From positions 1 through 64,000 of the forward strand of contig CAMYMC010000046.1 of the NCBI GenBank assembly GCA_947259365.1: 64,000 nucleotides of DNA. The letters are read 5' to 3'. Source of the stretch: an uncultured Acidimicrobiaceae bacterium (GTDB lineage Bacteria > Actinomycetota > Acidimicrobiia > Spongiisociales > UBA5794). The notes under the pieces are model-generated. The model did not search any database. It had not been told where the DNA came from and saw only the letters and a list, made by a program, of their open reading frames with translations. Positions 1 to 7,292 of this stretch are shown here, piece by piece. A program made the position numbers and the translations under genes. How positions within the stretch are numbered: position 1 is the first letter of the stretch; each line of letters starts with the position of its first letter.

Positions 1-864
1 CATGACCTCGATCTTGCGCATCGTGGCGAACGAGCGGGTGAAGTCGCGCTCGACGAGGATGTGACGGAACCCAAACCCGCAGCAGTCGAAGAACGTCGAG
101 TAGTCCCCGACCTTGGCACCGAGGGCCTGAACGAGGGCGGTCACCGTCGCCGTTCGCTCCCCGCCGTAGATGTCGGGGTCGTAGATCGCGTCCTCTTGGA
201 CGAGCTTGTAGTAGTGACACGCCGGGTGCACCGACGCGGTGATGTCGGAGAAGTCGTAGACCTGGAGGGCGGCGAACCGATCGCGCATGGCGTGGACCCA
301 TTCGGAGTAGTGGACGATCTCCTCGGGCATCACGAGCGGCTTGTCGAGCTTCGCCATGATGTCCCGCACCTGGGCCCGTAGGTCGCCGTGGTGGACGATC
401 TCCTCCCGCACCTCCTTGTAGTGGCCGTACGACGTGCCGCAGTGGATGAGCGGGAAGTAGCCCACCTCGTAGGCCGCCGCGAAGTTCCGCATCGCCACCC
501 CGGCCTGTGCCGCCGCGTTCGAGGTGGCAGACGCGTAGTAGTTCCACGCCGTGCACGACGTCTGGTCGGTCGGGTCGTCGTAGTCGAAGCCGAGCTTGCG
601 GTTGAGCCAGAAGATCGCCGTCGAGTAGCCGGGGATGTGGCCGCATTGACCGCACGACTTGTGATGCCAGGTCATCTCGACGGGGATCTTCTTCGTCCTC
701 CCGTATTTCGTCATGACTTCGACGTAGGGCTCGGGCACGCGCTGGACGATGAGCTCACCGGCGTCTTCGAGCTCGAAGAGCCGCTCCCGGATGTCCTCGG
801 TCGGCGCATCCGCCGGGTCCGGCTTCGGCTTGACCCTGAGCGACTCGATCGGAATGATGCTCAT
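1..864 (-). CDS. hdrB: HdrB-like heterodisulfide reductase subunit B (CCG-domain protein), 3' end off the left edge
   Basis: About 288 residues are visible from an ATG at 864; no stop is reached before base 1. The protein starts MSIIPIESLRVKP and has an N-terminal stretch of about 70 residues before the first cysteine motif (SCGQCGHIPGY). Later come TSCTAWNYY, HPACHYYKL and DCCGFGFRH; the last is the CCG signature that in HdrB binds a non-cubane [4Fe-4S] cluster at the disulfide-reducing site. It starts 19 bases after HdrC and is the last visible gene of a tusA-dsrE-dsrE-hdrC-hdrB unit, so a cytoplasmic sulfur-transfer or disulfide role fits (sHdr-like) better than methanogenesis. HdrA, which would complete the complex, is not in view and may lie to the left. 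The family is clear; the exact substrate is inferred. Confidence 0.85.
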   Translation of the reverse strand, partial: MSIIPIESLRVKPKPDPADAPTEDIRERLFELEDAGELIVQRVPEPYVEVMTKYGRTKKIPVEMTWHHKSCGQCGHIPGYSTAIFWLNRKLGFDYDDPTDQTSCTAWNYYASATSNAAAQAGVAMRNFAAAYEVGYFPLIHCGTSYGHYKEVREEIVHHGDLRAQVRDIMAKLDKPLVMPEEIVHYSEWVHAMRDRFAALQVYDFSDITASVHPACHYYKLVQEDAIYDPDIYGGERTATVTALVQALGAKVGDYSTFFDCCGFGFRHILVERDFTRSFATMRKIEVM

Positions 865-883
865 CCGCCGTCCCTTCGTCGGT

Positions 884-1618
884 TCATATGTCGTATCCCG
901 CCTCCTCGAGCGTCTCTTCCATGACGTCGAGGATGATCATGTGAAGGCCCTCGTCGACCTCGGCGATCATGTCCATGACCCCGGTGTAGTGCCATACGAG
1001 GTAGAGCTCGGTGAGGGTCTTGTCCGAGACCTGCCAGCTCATCGATGTGGTGTGGAGGGTCTCGGGGGGTAGCGCCCTCCGCCACAGGTCGAGCTTCGCG
1101 GACACCTCGGTGACCCCGGGTCCCCAGTCGGGAAAGGCATCGGCCTGGAGCATGTCCGGAGAGACCTGGGTGCCTGTCGTCATGATCTTGTAGACGATGC
1201 GGCTGTAGCCCTCGAGCGCCTCCTTCGACGATGCCAGCCCGTTGCTGACAGCCACCTCGCGCAGGAGGGTGATGATCCCGCCGGGTGAGTTCTGGCGGGG
1301 GCAGCGGTTGCACGAGAAGCATTGGGAGCAGTTCCAGACGTCGTCGTTCATCTGCTCGTAGATCAGCTCGACGTCCTCCCGACCCACGGCCTGGGTGATC
1401 TTGCGGGGGGAGAAGTCGTAGAACCTCGCAGACGGGCAGGCAGCTACGCAGATGCCGCACTCGTAGCACCCGTACATGTAGTCCGGGAACCGGGGGTCGG
1501 CTTTCACCTCCTCCCAGAGGCGGAGCTTCTCTTCGTACGGCACGTCGGTGTAATGCTCCGGAGACAGCGTCGCCCCCGCGTTCGCCGTGAACGTGATCGG
1601 GGGCGCGGCAACCGACAT
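884..1618 (-). CDS. hdrC: HdrC-like heterodisulfide reductase subunit C, 2x[4Fe-4S] ferredoxin-type
   Basis: This 244-residue protein has the HdrC arrangement of two cysteine clusters: CYECGICVAACP (about residues 50-61) and CSQCFSCNRCP (about 97-107). They should ligate two [4Fe-4S] clusters that pass electrons between HdrA and the HdrB catalytic subunit. The region after the second cluster is mostly helical with no membrane span, so the protein is cytoplasmic. Its ATG overlaps the stop of the upstream dsrE-like gene by one base (TGATG), indicating translational coupling, and hdrB follows after 19 bases. The context with TusA and DsrE proteins points to sulfur oxidation or sulfur-carrier chemistry. 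It could also serve a general thiol/disulfide electron-transfer complex; only experiment separates these. Confidence 0.88.
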   Translation of the reverse strand: MSVAAPPITFTANAGATLSPEHYTDVPYEEKLRLWEEVKADPRFPDYMYGCYECGICVAACPSARFYDFSPRKITQAVGREDVELIYEQMNDDVWNCSQCFSCNRCPRQNSPGGIITLLREVAVSNGLASSKEALEGYSRIVYKIMTTGTQVSPDMLQADAFPDWGPGVTEVSAKLDLWRRALPPETLHTTSMSWQVSDKTLTELYLVWHYTGVMDMIAEVDEGLHMIILDVMEETLEEAGYDI

Positions 1619-1989
1619 CAGAAGCTGATCACTGCGTCGGCGCGAGCCGCCATGTCGTTGAAGGCGGCGCCGCCGATCATCTCGACGCCCTCGATGAGGT
1701 CATCCATCTGCAGGTCGACGAGATCGAGCGACGGCTGGCACACGAGGAACCGAACCCCGATGTCCTGCGCCTGCTTGATGAAGCTCTGGAGAGGAGCGCC
1801 GCCGTCCTTCGCAGTCAGCGTGTCCCCGGTGCCCTTCCTCAGCAGCGTGGGGCCGTGCATCGTGAAGTAGATGGCGACCTCCATGTCCATCGCCGCCGCC
1901 GCCGTCGCCAGGTAGAACGGCGTCGCCGACTTGGACGGCTCGTCGTCGCCGTGGGTCTGGACGTAGAGGATGAAGGGGTCCTCATCCAT
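1618..1989 (-). CDS. dsrE: DsrE-family sulfur relay protein
   Basis: A 123-residue cytoplasmic protein with the DsrE/TusD fold pattern: an N-terminal beta strand with ILYVQTHGDDE, a helix with PFYLATAAAAMD, and a C-terminal SLDLVDLQMDD region. A single cysteine (Cys84, in RFLVCQPS) sits where DsrE-family proteins carry the sulfur-accepting residue. These proteins take persulfide sulfur from or pass it to TusA and DsrC/TusE partners. It lies between a larger DsrE-like gene and hdrC; its stop overlaps the hdrC start. The start is an ATG 21 bases after the upstream gene. The family call is firm, but its donor and acceptor are inferred from neighbours. Confidence 0.85.
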   Translation of the reverse strand: MDEDPFILYVQTHGDDEPSKSATPFYLATAAAAMDMEVAIYFTMHGPTLLRKGTGDTLTAKDGGAPLQSFIKQAQDIGVRFLVCQPSLDLVDLQMDDLIEGVEMIGGAAFNDMAARADAVISF

Positions 1990-2010
1990 GGTGCTTCCCT
2001 TCGCCGATCC

Positions 2011-2568
2011 TCAGACGAACAATGCCACATCGGCCTCGGCTGCGAAGTCGAGGAATGCGGTCGCCCCGAGACACGAGGCTCCCTCGATGATCTCGTCCTG
2101 CTTGACGTTCATGACGCCCATCGTCGTGGCGCATGCGTAGAACGTGACGTCGGACTCGAGACAGGTCTCGAACAACTCCTCGAAGTCGGGGATGTTCGAC
2201 TTCTTCATCCAGCGCTTCATGAACCACGTCGACACCCGCTGCATCCCCGGCAGCATGCCGACGATCGTCGGCACCTTGACCGGGACGCCTTCGAACGGCG
2301 GCGGCGCCGCGGCGTTGCCCACGGCCGCGACCTGGAGGTGCTTGCGGCGCTTCGCGTTGACGATGTCGAGCCCATAGAACGTGCAGAACACCCTGGCATC
2401 CCAGCCGAGGGCGCCGGCCGTCGACGCCATGATGAGGATCGGGTAGACCTCGTCGAGCCCGCCTTTCGACGCGACGAGCGCCAGCTTCTTCTGCTCGGGG
2501 ACCGCTTCGGCCCCTGGTGTCACGGCCTCGACGGCCGTGAGGACCGGGTCTCCAGATTGTGCCGTCAT
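2011..2568 (-). CDS. DsrE3-like (DrsE_2 family) sulfur-carrier protein
   Basis: This 185-residue protein belongs to the DsrE/DsrF/DrsH-like (DrsE_2, COG2210) group. Recognisable stretches are LALVASKGGLDEVYP near residue 30, the FYGLDIV segment near 64, PGMQRVSTW, and TFYACATTMGVMNV, which holds the conserved cysteine. DsrE3 proteins are persulfide carriers or sulfurtransferases in thiosulfate/sulfane oxidation clusters, usually beside TusA and Hdr-like genes, exactly the arrangement here. A second family member lies at 45004-45516. Compared with that paralogue it lacks the CLIC pair before SKG and has LVASKG instead, so only one redox cysteine is shared. It starts at an ATG shortly after tusA and is cotranscribed with it. 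Confidence 0.85.
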   Translation of the reverse strand: MTAQSGDPVLTAVEAVTPGAEAVPEQKKLALVASKGGLDEVYPILIMASTAGALGWDARVFCTFYGLDIVNAKRRKHLQVAAVGNAAAPPPFEGVPVKVPTIVGMLPGMQRVSTWFMKRWMKKSNIPDFEELFETCLESDVTFYACATTMGVMNVKQDEIIEGASCLGATAFLDFAAEADVALFV

Positions 2569-2583
2569 CAGAATCCCTTTCCG

Positions 2584-2826
2584 CTACTTGGTTCGCCGGA
2601 ACCAGAACAGGAACTTGTCGTCCTCGGTCGCCTGGGCCACCATCTCGTGACCCGTCTGCCGGACCCACGCCTCCATGTCGGGCGGGGCGCCGGGATCGGT
2701 GGCGATCATGTGCAGGACCTGCCCGACCTCGATCGTCTTGATCGCTTTCGACGTCTTGACGACCGGGATGGGGCACAGAAGGCCCGAGCAGTCGAGGACC
2801 TGATCGGCCTGGACGTCTGTCGTCAC
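2584..2826 (-). CDS. tusA: TusA-family sulfur carrier protein
   Basis: Eighty residues with the TusA signature LDCSGLLCPIPVVKT; the CPxP cysteine is Cys18, with a second cysteine at 13. TusA carries a persulfide on the CPxP cysteine and hands it to DsrE/TusBCD-type or Hdr-like partners in the cytoplasm. I chose the GTG at 2826 because a strong GAGGAGGGAGG ribosome-binding site lies about 7 bases before it; an in-frame ATG at 2850 lies upstream of that site and would give a longer, unconserved N terminus. It is the first gene of the dsrE-dsrE-hdrC-hdrB unit, and an inverted-repeat operator with a divergent ArsR-type regulator lies just upstream. The length is typical for the family. Confidence 0.9.
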   Translation of the reverse strand: MTTDVQADQVLDCSGLLCPIPVVKTSKAIKTIEVGQVLHMIATDPGAPPDMEAWVRQTGHEMVAQATEDDKFLFWFRRTK

Positions 2827-2871
2827 AGCCGGCCTCCCTCCTCGGCGCATCGGGTTGCGCCGGATTGCCGT

Positions 2872-2905
2872 CAGATATTCGTGTACGCAGATATGCGAAT
2901 ATCTG
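2872..2905. promoter_or_regulatory. ArsR-type operator between tusA operon and divergent arsR gene
   Basis: A perfect 10-base inverted repeat, CAGATATTCG (2872-2881) and CGAATATCTG (2896-2905), flanks a 14-base centre that contains a third CAGATAT-like half. AT-rich ATTC...GAAT arms are typical of ArsR/SmtB-family operators, and the region is far lower in GC than its surroundings. It sits 46 bases before the tusA start and about 127 bases before the arsR start, so it probably controls the sulfur operon, with autoregulation possible. Binding is inferred. Confidence 0.7.
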
Positions 2906-3031
2906 TTGGTCCCGGAGTATGCAACGGCGGCGCATGGTTCGTCAAACACTTCGGCCGGCGAGCTCGGCGCGGCGGTCTGCGGAGAGGCGGCGTCGCTTTC
3001 TCTGCCGGAGGACATATGGCATAGTGCATGC

Positions 3032-3349
3032 ATGGCGACGACGAGGGAGGAGCTCCTCCAGCTCCACGCCAGCGTGTGCAAAGGGCTCGCAGATGCGAAG
3101 CGTCTCCTCATCATCAACGCGCTCCGTGATGGCGAGCTCTCGGTAGGAGAGATCTGCGAGAACCTCGGTCTCCCCCAAGCGAACGTCTCCCAGCATCTCG
3201 CCGTGCTGCGCGACAAGGGCCTCGTCCGTCCTCGCCGCAACGGACAGTTCGTCTACTACTCGCTCTCGTCGCGGAAGATCATCGAGGCGATGGACCTCCT
3301 CCGCGAGGTGATGGCCGAACAGCTCGTCGTCGGCACCCCGCCCGGCTAG
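3032..3349 (+). CDS. ArsR-family transcriptional regulator, probable thiol/persulfide sensor of the sulfur operon
   Basis: A 105-residue winged-helix protein. The HTH covers about residues 37-65 (LSVGEICENLGLPQANVSQHL) and the wing is RRNGQFVYYSL. It contains just two cysteines, Cys16 (ASVCKG) and Cys42 (GEICEN). ArsR regulators of sulfur oxidation genes (SqrR/BigR/sHdrR type) sense persulfides through two cysteines, so the pair here could act likewise, although their spacing would have to be compared with those proteins. No metal-binding His/Asp cluster stands out. It is divergent from tusA-dsrE-dsrE-hdrC-hdrB. The ATG at 3032 is chosen from the usual ArsR N terminus; a GGAG lies rather far upstream at 3007-3010. 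Confidence 0.85.
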   Translation: MATTREELLQLHASVCKGLADAKRLLIINALRDGELSVGEICENLGLPQANVSQHLAVLRDKGLVRPRRNGQFVYYSLSSRKIIEAMDLLREVMAEQLVVGTPPG

Positions 3350-3394
3350 CGACACGCACCCCGGCACCGCAGCCTGCGCAGTCGCGCCGCGCCC

Positions 3395-4645
3395 TCAGCC
3401 GTCGCGGATGTGGGTGTAGGCGAGAGGGAAGAGGGCGTAGAACATGGCGGCGTCGAGCAGCTTGGCGAGGTCAACCTGATCCTGCGGCGTGTGGGCGTAC
3501 CGCTCCTCCATCGGCCCGAACCCCAGTGTGGGGATCCCGGCGACGCCCGCGGAGTACGTTCCGTTGGTGCTGAATTGCCACACCTCGACGGGAGGCGGCT
3601 CCCCCCACAGCGCGGCGCACGTGAGTCGGCCGGCGGCGACGAGGGGGTCGTCCTCGGCGAGGAGCCACCCCGGGAAGAACGCGGGGCCGGAAAGCTCCAC
3701 GCCGGTCCACGACGAGATCGTCTGGACGGGAATCGTGGCCGTCGCTCCGAGGGGCTCGACCGCGGCGGCGATGCCGGCGAGGACGCTCTCCGCCGTCTCC
3801 CCGGGGGTGAGGCGGCGGTCGATCGTCGCCTCACACCAGCTGGGAACGGTGTTGGGGGTTCGTGGCGAGGCGATCATCGTCACGACCTGGGTGCCACCGC
3901 CGAGGACCGGGTCGTCGGGCAACGAAGGCGTCATCGCCTCGAGGGCGTCGAGCACGGGACGCATCGCCAGGATCGCGTTCTCGCCGAGCTCCGGCGTGCT
4001 CGCATGCGCTGCGGTGCCGCGCACCCGGACCTTCACCTCGCATCTCCCCCGGTGCCCCCGGCGCAGCGTGAGGTCGGTGGCCTCGGCGATGAGCACGGCG
4101 TCGGGAACGGCGAAGCCGTCGACCTCGACGAGGTTCCGCATGGCGAAGCCCTCGGCGTCCTCCTCGAGCGTGGAGCCCTGGACGACGATCGTGCACTCCC
4201 CCGCCAGGCTCAGCTCCGCGGCCAGCCGGGCGCCGTAGACGATGGCGGCGACGCCGCCCTTGCAGTCGGCGGCGCCCAGCCCGTACATCCGCCCCCCGTC
4301 GACGGTCGGTTGCAGCGGCGGATGGGGCCACTCGTCCTCGTCGGCGATCTCGTTGTGGTCGAGGTGGGCGTCGTAGAGCACCCGGTGGCGGCCGTCGCCC
4401 ACCGTGGCGAGGGCGTCCCCGGCGCTGCTGGCGCGCACGTCGGAGAGCCCGCTCGCTTCCATCTCGGCGAGGGTGTGCTCGACGGCGGGACCTTCCTCGC
4501 CCGTGTAGCTGCGGCGCTCGATGAGGCCGGCGAGGAAGTCGATCTGGGCCTGCGCCACCCCCGGGGCCGCTGCTCGCACCCGCGCTGCCGCCTCGGCCAG
4601 CGGGGGCGGGACGACGAGGTCGTCCGCCCCCGGCACCGCCGTCAC
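3395..4645 (-). CDS. M20-family metallopeptidase/amidohydrolase, YgeY-like
   Basis: A 416-residue zinc hydrolase of the M20 (ArgE/DapE/CPG2) family. Visible metal and catalytic motifs are LYDAHLDHNE (His and Asp), GLGAADCKGG (bridging Asp, then KGG) and STLEEDAEG (catalytic Glu pair); the dimerisation lid starts near GRCEVKVRVRGTAAHAS. M20 enzymes remove acyl or peptide groups from amino acids in the cytoplasm. The GTG at 4645 overlaps the stop of the carbamoyltransferase gene in a GTGA and has GGAG five bases upstream, so the two are translationally coupled. That pairing mirrors ygeW-ygeX-ygeY in E. coli, except that ygeX is absent here. The substrate is not evident; carbamoylated or ureido amino-acid derivatives are one possibility. 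Confidence 0.82.
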   Translation of the reverse strand: MTAVPGADDLVVPPPLAEAAARVRAAAPGVAQAQIDFLAGLIERRSYTGEEGPAVEHTLAEMEASGLSDVRASSAGDALATVGDGRHRVLYDAHLDHNEIADEDEWPHPPLQPTVDGGRMYGLGAADCKGGVAAIVYGARLAAELSLAGECTIVVQGSTLEEDAEGFAMRNLVEVDGFAVPDAVLIAEATDLTLRRGHRGRCEVKVRVRGTAAHASTPELGENAILAMRPVLDALEAMTPSLPDDPVLGGGTQVVTMIASPRTPNTVPSWCEATIDRRLTPGETAESVLAGIAAAVEPLGATATIPVQTISSWTGVELSGPAFFPGWLLAEDDPLVAAGRLTCAALWGEPPPVEVWQFSTNGTYSAGVAGIPTLGFGPMEERYAHTPQDQVDLAKLLDAAMFYALFPLAYTHIRDG

Positions 4646-5634
4646 GTCGCTCCACTCATCGTGAGCGCCATGAGCGCCTTCTGGACGTGGAGGCGGTTCT
4701 CCGCCTGGCGATAGATCACCGACTGCGGGCCGTCGATCACGTCGTCGTCGGCTTCGTGGCCGCGGTCGACCGGCATACAGTGCATGTACGCGGCATGCGG
4801 CTTCGCCAGACTCATCCGCGCCGCGGTGGCGCGCCACGACCGGTTGTCGGCCGCCATGGCCTCCACCTCGGCCGGGTCCTCGGTGACCATGATCGGCCCC
4901 CACGATTTCGGGTACACGAAGTCGGCGTCCTCGAACGCGGCGTCCATGTCGTGGACCTCTTCGAGGGCGACCCCGGCGGCGGTGGCGTTGGCTCTCGCCG
5001 TCTCCATGACCTCCGGCATCAGGTGGTAGCCCTCCGGGTACGCCAGCGTCACGTCCACGCCGAACCGGGGCATGAGCATGACGAGCGACTGGGGGACGCT
5101 GAGCGGCCGCACGTACTTGGGGGCGTAGGTCCAGGAAACGACGAACTTGCGCCCGCGCAGGTCGCGGCCGAACAGCTCGCGCAGCGACATGAGGTCGGCC
5201 ATCGCCTGGCAGGGATGGTCGACGTCGTCCTGCATGCTGATGACCGGAGCGGCGGCGTGCTCCGCCATCTCGTACAGGTACCGCTGCCCGATGGCGGTTC
5301 GCGAATCGCGCACTGCGATGCCGTCGCCGTAGCTGCTCAGCACCATCCCGGTGTCCTTGGCGTTCTCCCCGTGGTCGATCTGCGTCGCCTTCGGCGTCAA
5401 GAAGATCGCGTGACCCCCGAGCTGGGTCATCCCCGTCTCGAACGAGTTCCGCGTCCGGGTGCTCTCCTCGAAGAACAGCATATAGAGCGTCTTCGCCTGC
5501 AGAACGTGGTCGTGGGCGACGCCGTCGCCGTGGTCCTGTTTGAGACGGATCGCGAGGTCGAGGACGGACTCGAGCTCGTCCGTCGACCAGTCCTGGGTGG
5601 AGATGAAGTCCTTCTGGAAGAGCGTCGTGTTCAC
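4642..5634 (-). CDS. Knotted-type carbamoyltransferase (YgeW / N-acylornithine carbamoyltransferase-like)
   Basis: A 330-residue aspartate/ornithine carbamoyltransferase family protein. It keeps the carbamoyl-phosphate site (EESTRTRNSF), the DHPCQAMADL motif and the C-terminal HCMPVDRG...EAENRLHVQKAL segment. The inserted RPLSVPQSLVMLMPRFG stretch followed by VTLAYPEGY resembles the knotted subgroup (YgeW, acetyl- and succinylornithine carbamoyltransferases) rather than ArgF. The second substrate is therefore probably not free ornithine. The start is the GTG at 5634, preceded by GAGG. Its stop overlaps the start of the M20 hydrolase, suggesting that a carbamoylated or acylated amino acid passes between the two enzymes. 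No other arginine gene is nearby, which argues against plain arginine biosynthesis. Confidence 0.82.
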   Translation of the reverse strand: MNTTLFQKDFISTQDWSTDELESVLDLAIRLKQDHGDGVAHDHVLQAKTLYMLFFEESTRTRNSFETGMTQLGGHAIFLTPKATQIDHGENAKDTGMVLSSYGDGIAVRDSRTAIGQRYLYEMAEHAAAPVISMQDDVDHPCQAMADLMSLRELFGRDLRGRKFVVSWTYAPKYVRPLSVPQSLVMLMPRFGVDVTLAYPEGYHLMPEVMETARANATAAGVALEEVHDMDAAFEDADFVYPKSWGPIMVTEDPAEVEAMAADNRSWRATAARMSLAKPHAAYMHCMPVDRGHEADDDVIDGPQSVIYRQAENRLHVQKALMALTMSGAT

Positions 5635-5820
5635 GGCGTCAACCTCGCATCGAGCACACTCGGGGCCGTCCCGGCGACGGCGCGGCCGCCACAACCTAGT
5701 GCCGCCGGACGGGCCCACGGCAGGCCCGATCGTCGCGCAGAGCCGCAGATCGACCGGCGGGGATTGCGCACCCTATCCTCGCGCCATGCTCCAGCCCATC
5801 GACCCCGATCGCGTCGGGCG

Positions 5821-6507
5821 ATGAGCGACCCTCGCCTGGACGTCTCCAACGGGTGCCGGGTCCTCGGCGCCGCAGACCAGGGAGACTTCATCTGGGGCCA
5901 TGTGTCGCTCCGGGACGCCGACGGCCGCGGCACCTGGATGAAGGCAGCGACATGGGGCTTCGAGGAGGTCGGACCCGATCGGGTGATCCTCATCGACGAC
6001 GACGGCGAGGTGCTCGACGGTGACGGCCGGCGCCACATCGAGTTCCCCATCCACACCGAGATCCTCGCCGCCCGCCCGGACGTCGGCAGCGTCGTCCACA
6101 CCCATGCACCGCACGCGGTGGCGCTCGCCGCCACCGGTGCTTTGCTGCGTCCGATCTCCCACGAGGGAACCCTGTTCGTGCCGCCCGACATCGCTCGGTT
6201 CACCGAGACCGGCGACCTCATCATGACCCGCGCCCTGGGCCGTTCCGTCGCCGCCTGCATCGGGGACCGGAACGCGCTGCTTCTCGTGAATCACGGCATC
6301 GTCACGGTCGGCGTCGACGTCGCCAGATCCGTGATGACGGCGCTCCTCCTCGACCGGGCATGCGCGATGCAGCTGCGGGCGATGGCCGCGGGCGAGATGA
6401 CCCACTGGTCGAGCGATGCCGAGGCCCTCTCCAAACGCGGCCGCTGCTATTCCGATGCGCTGCTCGACCAGGCATGGGAGTACCTGGTGCGCGGGCTCGG
6501 AGCGTGA
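5821..6507 (+). CDS. Class II aldolase/adducin-family protein
   Basis: A 228-residue protein of the class II aldolase/adducin fold. The substrate phosphate or carboxylate loop (GDFIWGHVSLRD) is near residue 20, and the zinc histidines are in the motif VVHTHAPHAVALA with a further histidine in LLVNHGIVTVG. The catalytic acidic residue is probably in FPIHTEILAARPD. Family members cleave or decarboxylate phosphorylated sugars or 3-hydroxy acids in the cytoplasm; relatives in aromatic clusters act on carboxylated catechols. No SD is obvious before the ATG at 5821, and a minor out-of-frame ATG at 5786 ends exactly at this start, so translation may be leaderless or coupled. It is divergent from the carbamoyltransferase and convergent with a GntR regulator. 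Confidence 0.8.
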   Translation: MSDPRLDVSNGCRVLGAADQGDFIWGHVSLRDADGRGTWMKAATWGFEEVGPDRVILIDDDGEVLDGDGRRHIEFPIHTEILAARPDVGSVVHTHAPHAVALAATGALLRPISHEGTLFVPPDIARFTETGDLIMTRALGRSVAACIGDRNALLLVNHGIVTVGVDVARSVMTALLLDRACAMQLRAMAAGEMTHWSSDAEALSKRGRCYSDALLDQAWEYLVRGLGA

Positions 6508-6525
6508 CGCGAGCGGCTGCGAGCC

Positions 6526-7272
6526 TCAGACCTGGCCCCAGGCCGCCAGGAGCTCGTTGGTGCGCTCTCGCAGCCCGGTGGCCCGGGTCAGGTGCTCGCC
6601 CAGGATCTGACGGGCCCGAGGCGCGTCCCCTTGGGTGATGGCGTCGGTGATCGCGAGATGCTCGCCGATCGTTCGCGCGTGAGCTTCATGCTCGTCCTCC
6701 TCGAGAGCGCGAACCGTCGCCATCGACAGCGGCCCCCGAAACGACAAGGCCAGCAGCTCGGCTGCGGCGTTGTGGGACGCCCGCGCCAATTCACTGTGGA
6801 ACTCACGCGACAGCTCGGCGTCGAAGCTGCCGTCGTCAAGCGCTGCGGATGCCTCAGCACACAGCTCGCGCAGGGCGGTGATGTCGCCTTCGGTCGCTCG
6901 ACCCGCCGCGAGCGTCACCGTGCTCAGCTCGATCATGAGCCGCGCCTCTGCGATGTCGTCGGGACTGATCGCGGAGAGCATGAGCATGTCCGCCAGGCCC
7001 TGGCGGACGACATCAGGGCTTGGCGACGTCACGAACGTTCCACCGCTCGCACCGACCCGGATCTCCGCCAGGCCCATCGCCTCGAGAACGCGAAGCGCAT
7101 CCCGCACGGTGACCCGGCTCACCTCGAACTGCTCGGCGAGCTCTCGCTCTGACGGAAGTCGCTCTCCGACCTTCAAGGTGCCGTCGGCGATGGCAACACG
7201 GATCTGGGCCACGATGACGCTGGAGATCCTGCCCGACCGGATCGGTGAGAACATTGTGTGGTCCGCCGCCAT
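6526..7272 (-). CDS. GntR/FadR-family regulator with FCD ligand domain (paralogue 1)
   Basis: A 248-residue regulator with an N-terminal winged HTH (GERLPSERELAEQFEVSRVTVRDALRV split over residues about 38-65) and a C-terminal helical FCD domain; LSREFHSELARASHN and later histidines (EHLAITDAI, GEHLTRA) form its usual metal/acid pocket. Regulators of this type release DNA on binding organic acids. Its recognition helix (VSRVTVRDALR) is identical to that of the second GntR gene at 8513-9226, so both probably read the same operator. A copy of that operator (7281-7290) lies immediately before the ATG, suggesting autorepression. It follows the gntR2-MFS pair on the same strand and is convergent with the class II aldolase. 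Confidence 0.92.
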   Translation of the reverse strand: MAADHTMFSPIRSGRISSVIVAQIRVAIADGTLKVGERLPSERELAEQFEVSRVTVRDALRVLEAMGLAEIRVGASGGTFVTSPSPDVVRQGLADMLMLSAISPDDIAEARLMIELSTVTLAAGRATEGDITALRELCAEASAALDDGSFDAELSREFHSELARASHNAAAELLALSFRGPLSMATVRALEEDEHEAHARTIGEHLAITDAITQGDAPRARQILGEHLTRATGLRERTNELLAAWGQV

Positions 7273-7280
7273 GGTGCAAC

Positions 7281-7290
7281 GTTAGACCAT
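7281..7290 (-). promoter_or_regulatory. GntR/FadR-type operator copy 1 (before gntR paralogue 1)
   Basis: On the minus strand this reads ATGGTCTAAC, one of five copies of the ATGGT-N2-RAY core found in this part of the window. It is only 8 bases before the start codon of the GntR gene, so binding would block its transcription or translation initiation. It matches the FadR-subfamily consensus TNGTNNNACNA at all but the last position. Confidence 0.6.
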
Positions 7291-7292
7291 TG

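Noticed and set aside
4642-5634. Ornithine carbamoyltransferase ArgF for arginine synthesis
   Set aside because: No arg genes nearby, a knotted-subgroup insertion is visible, and the gene is coupled to an M20 hydrolase.
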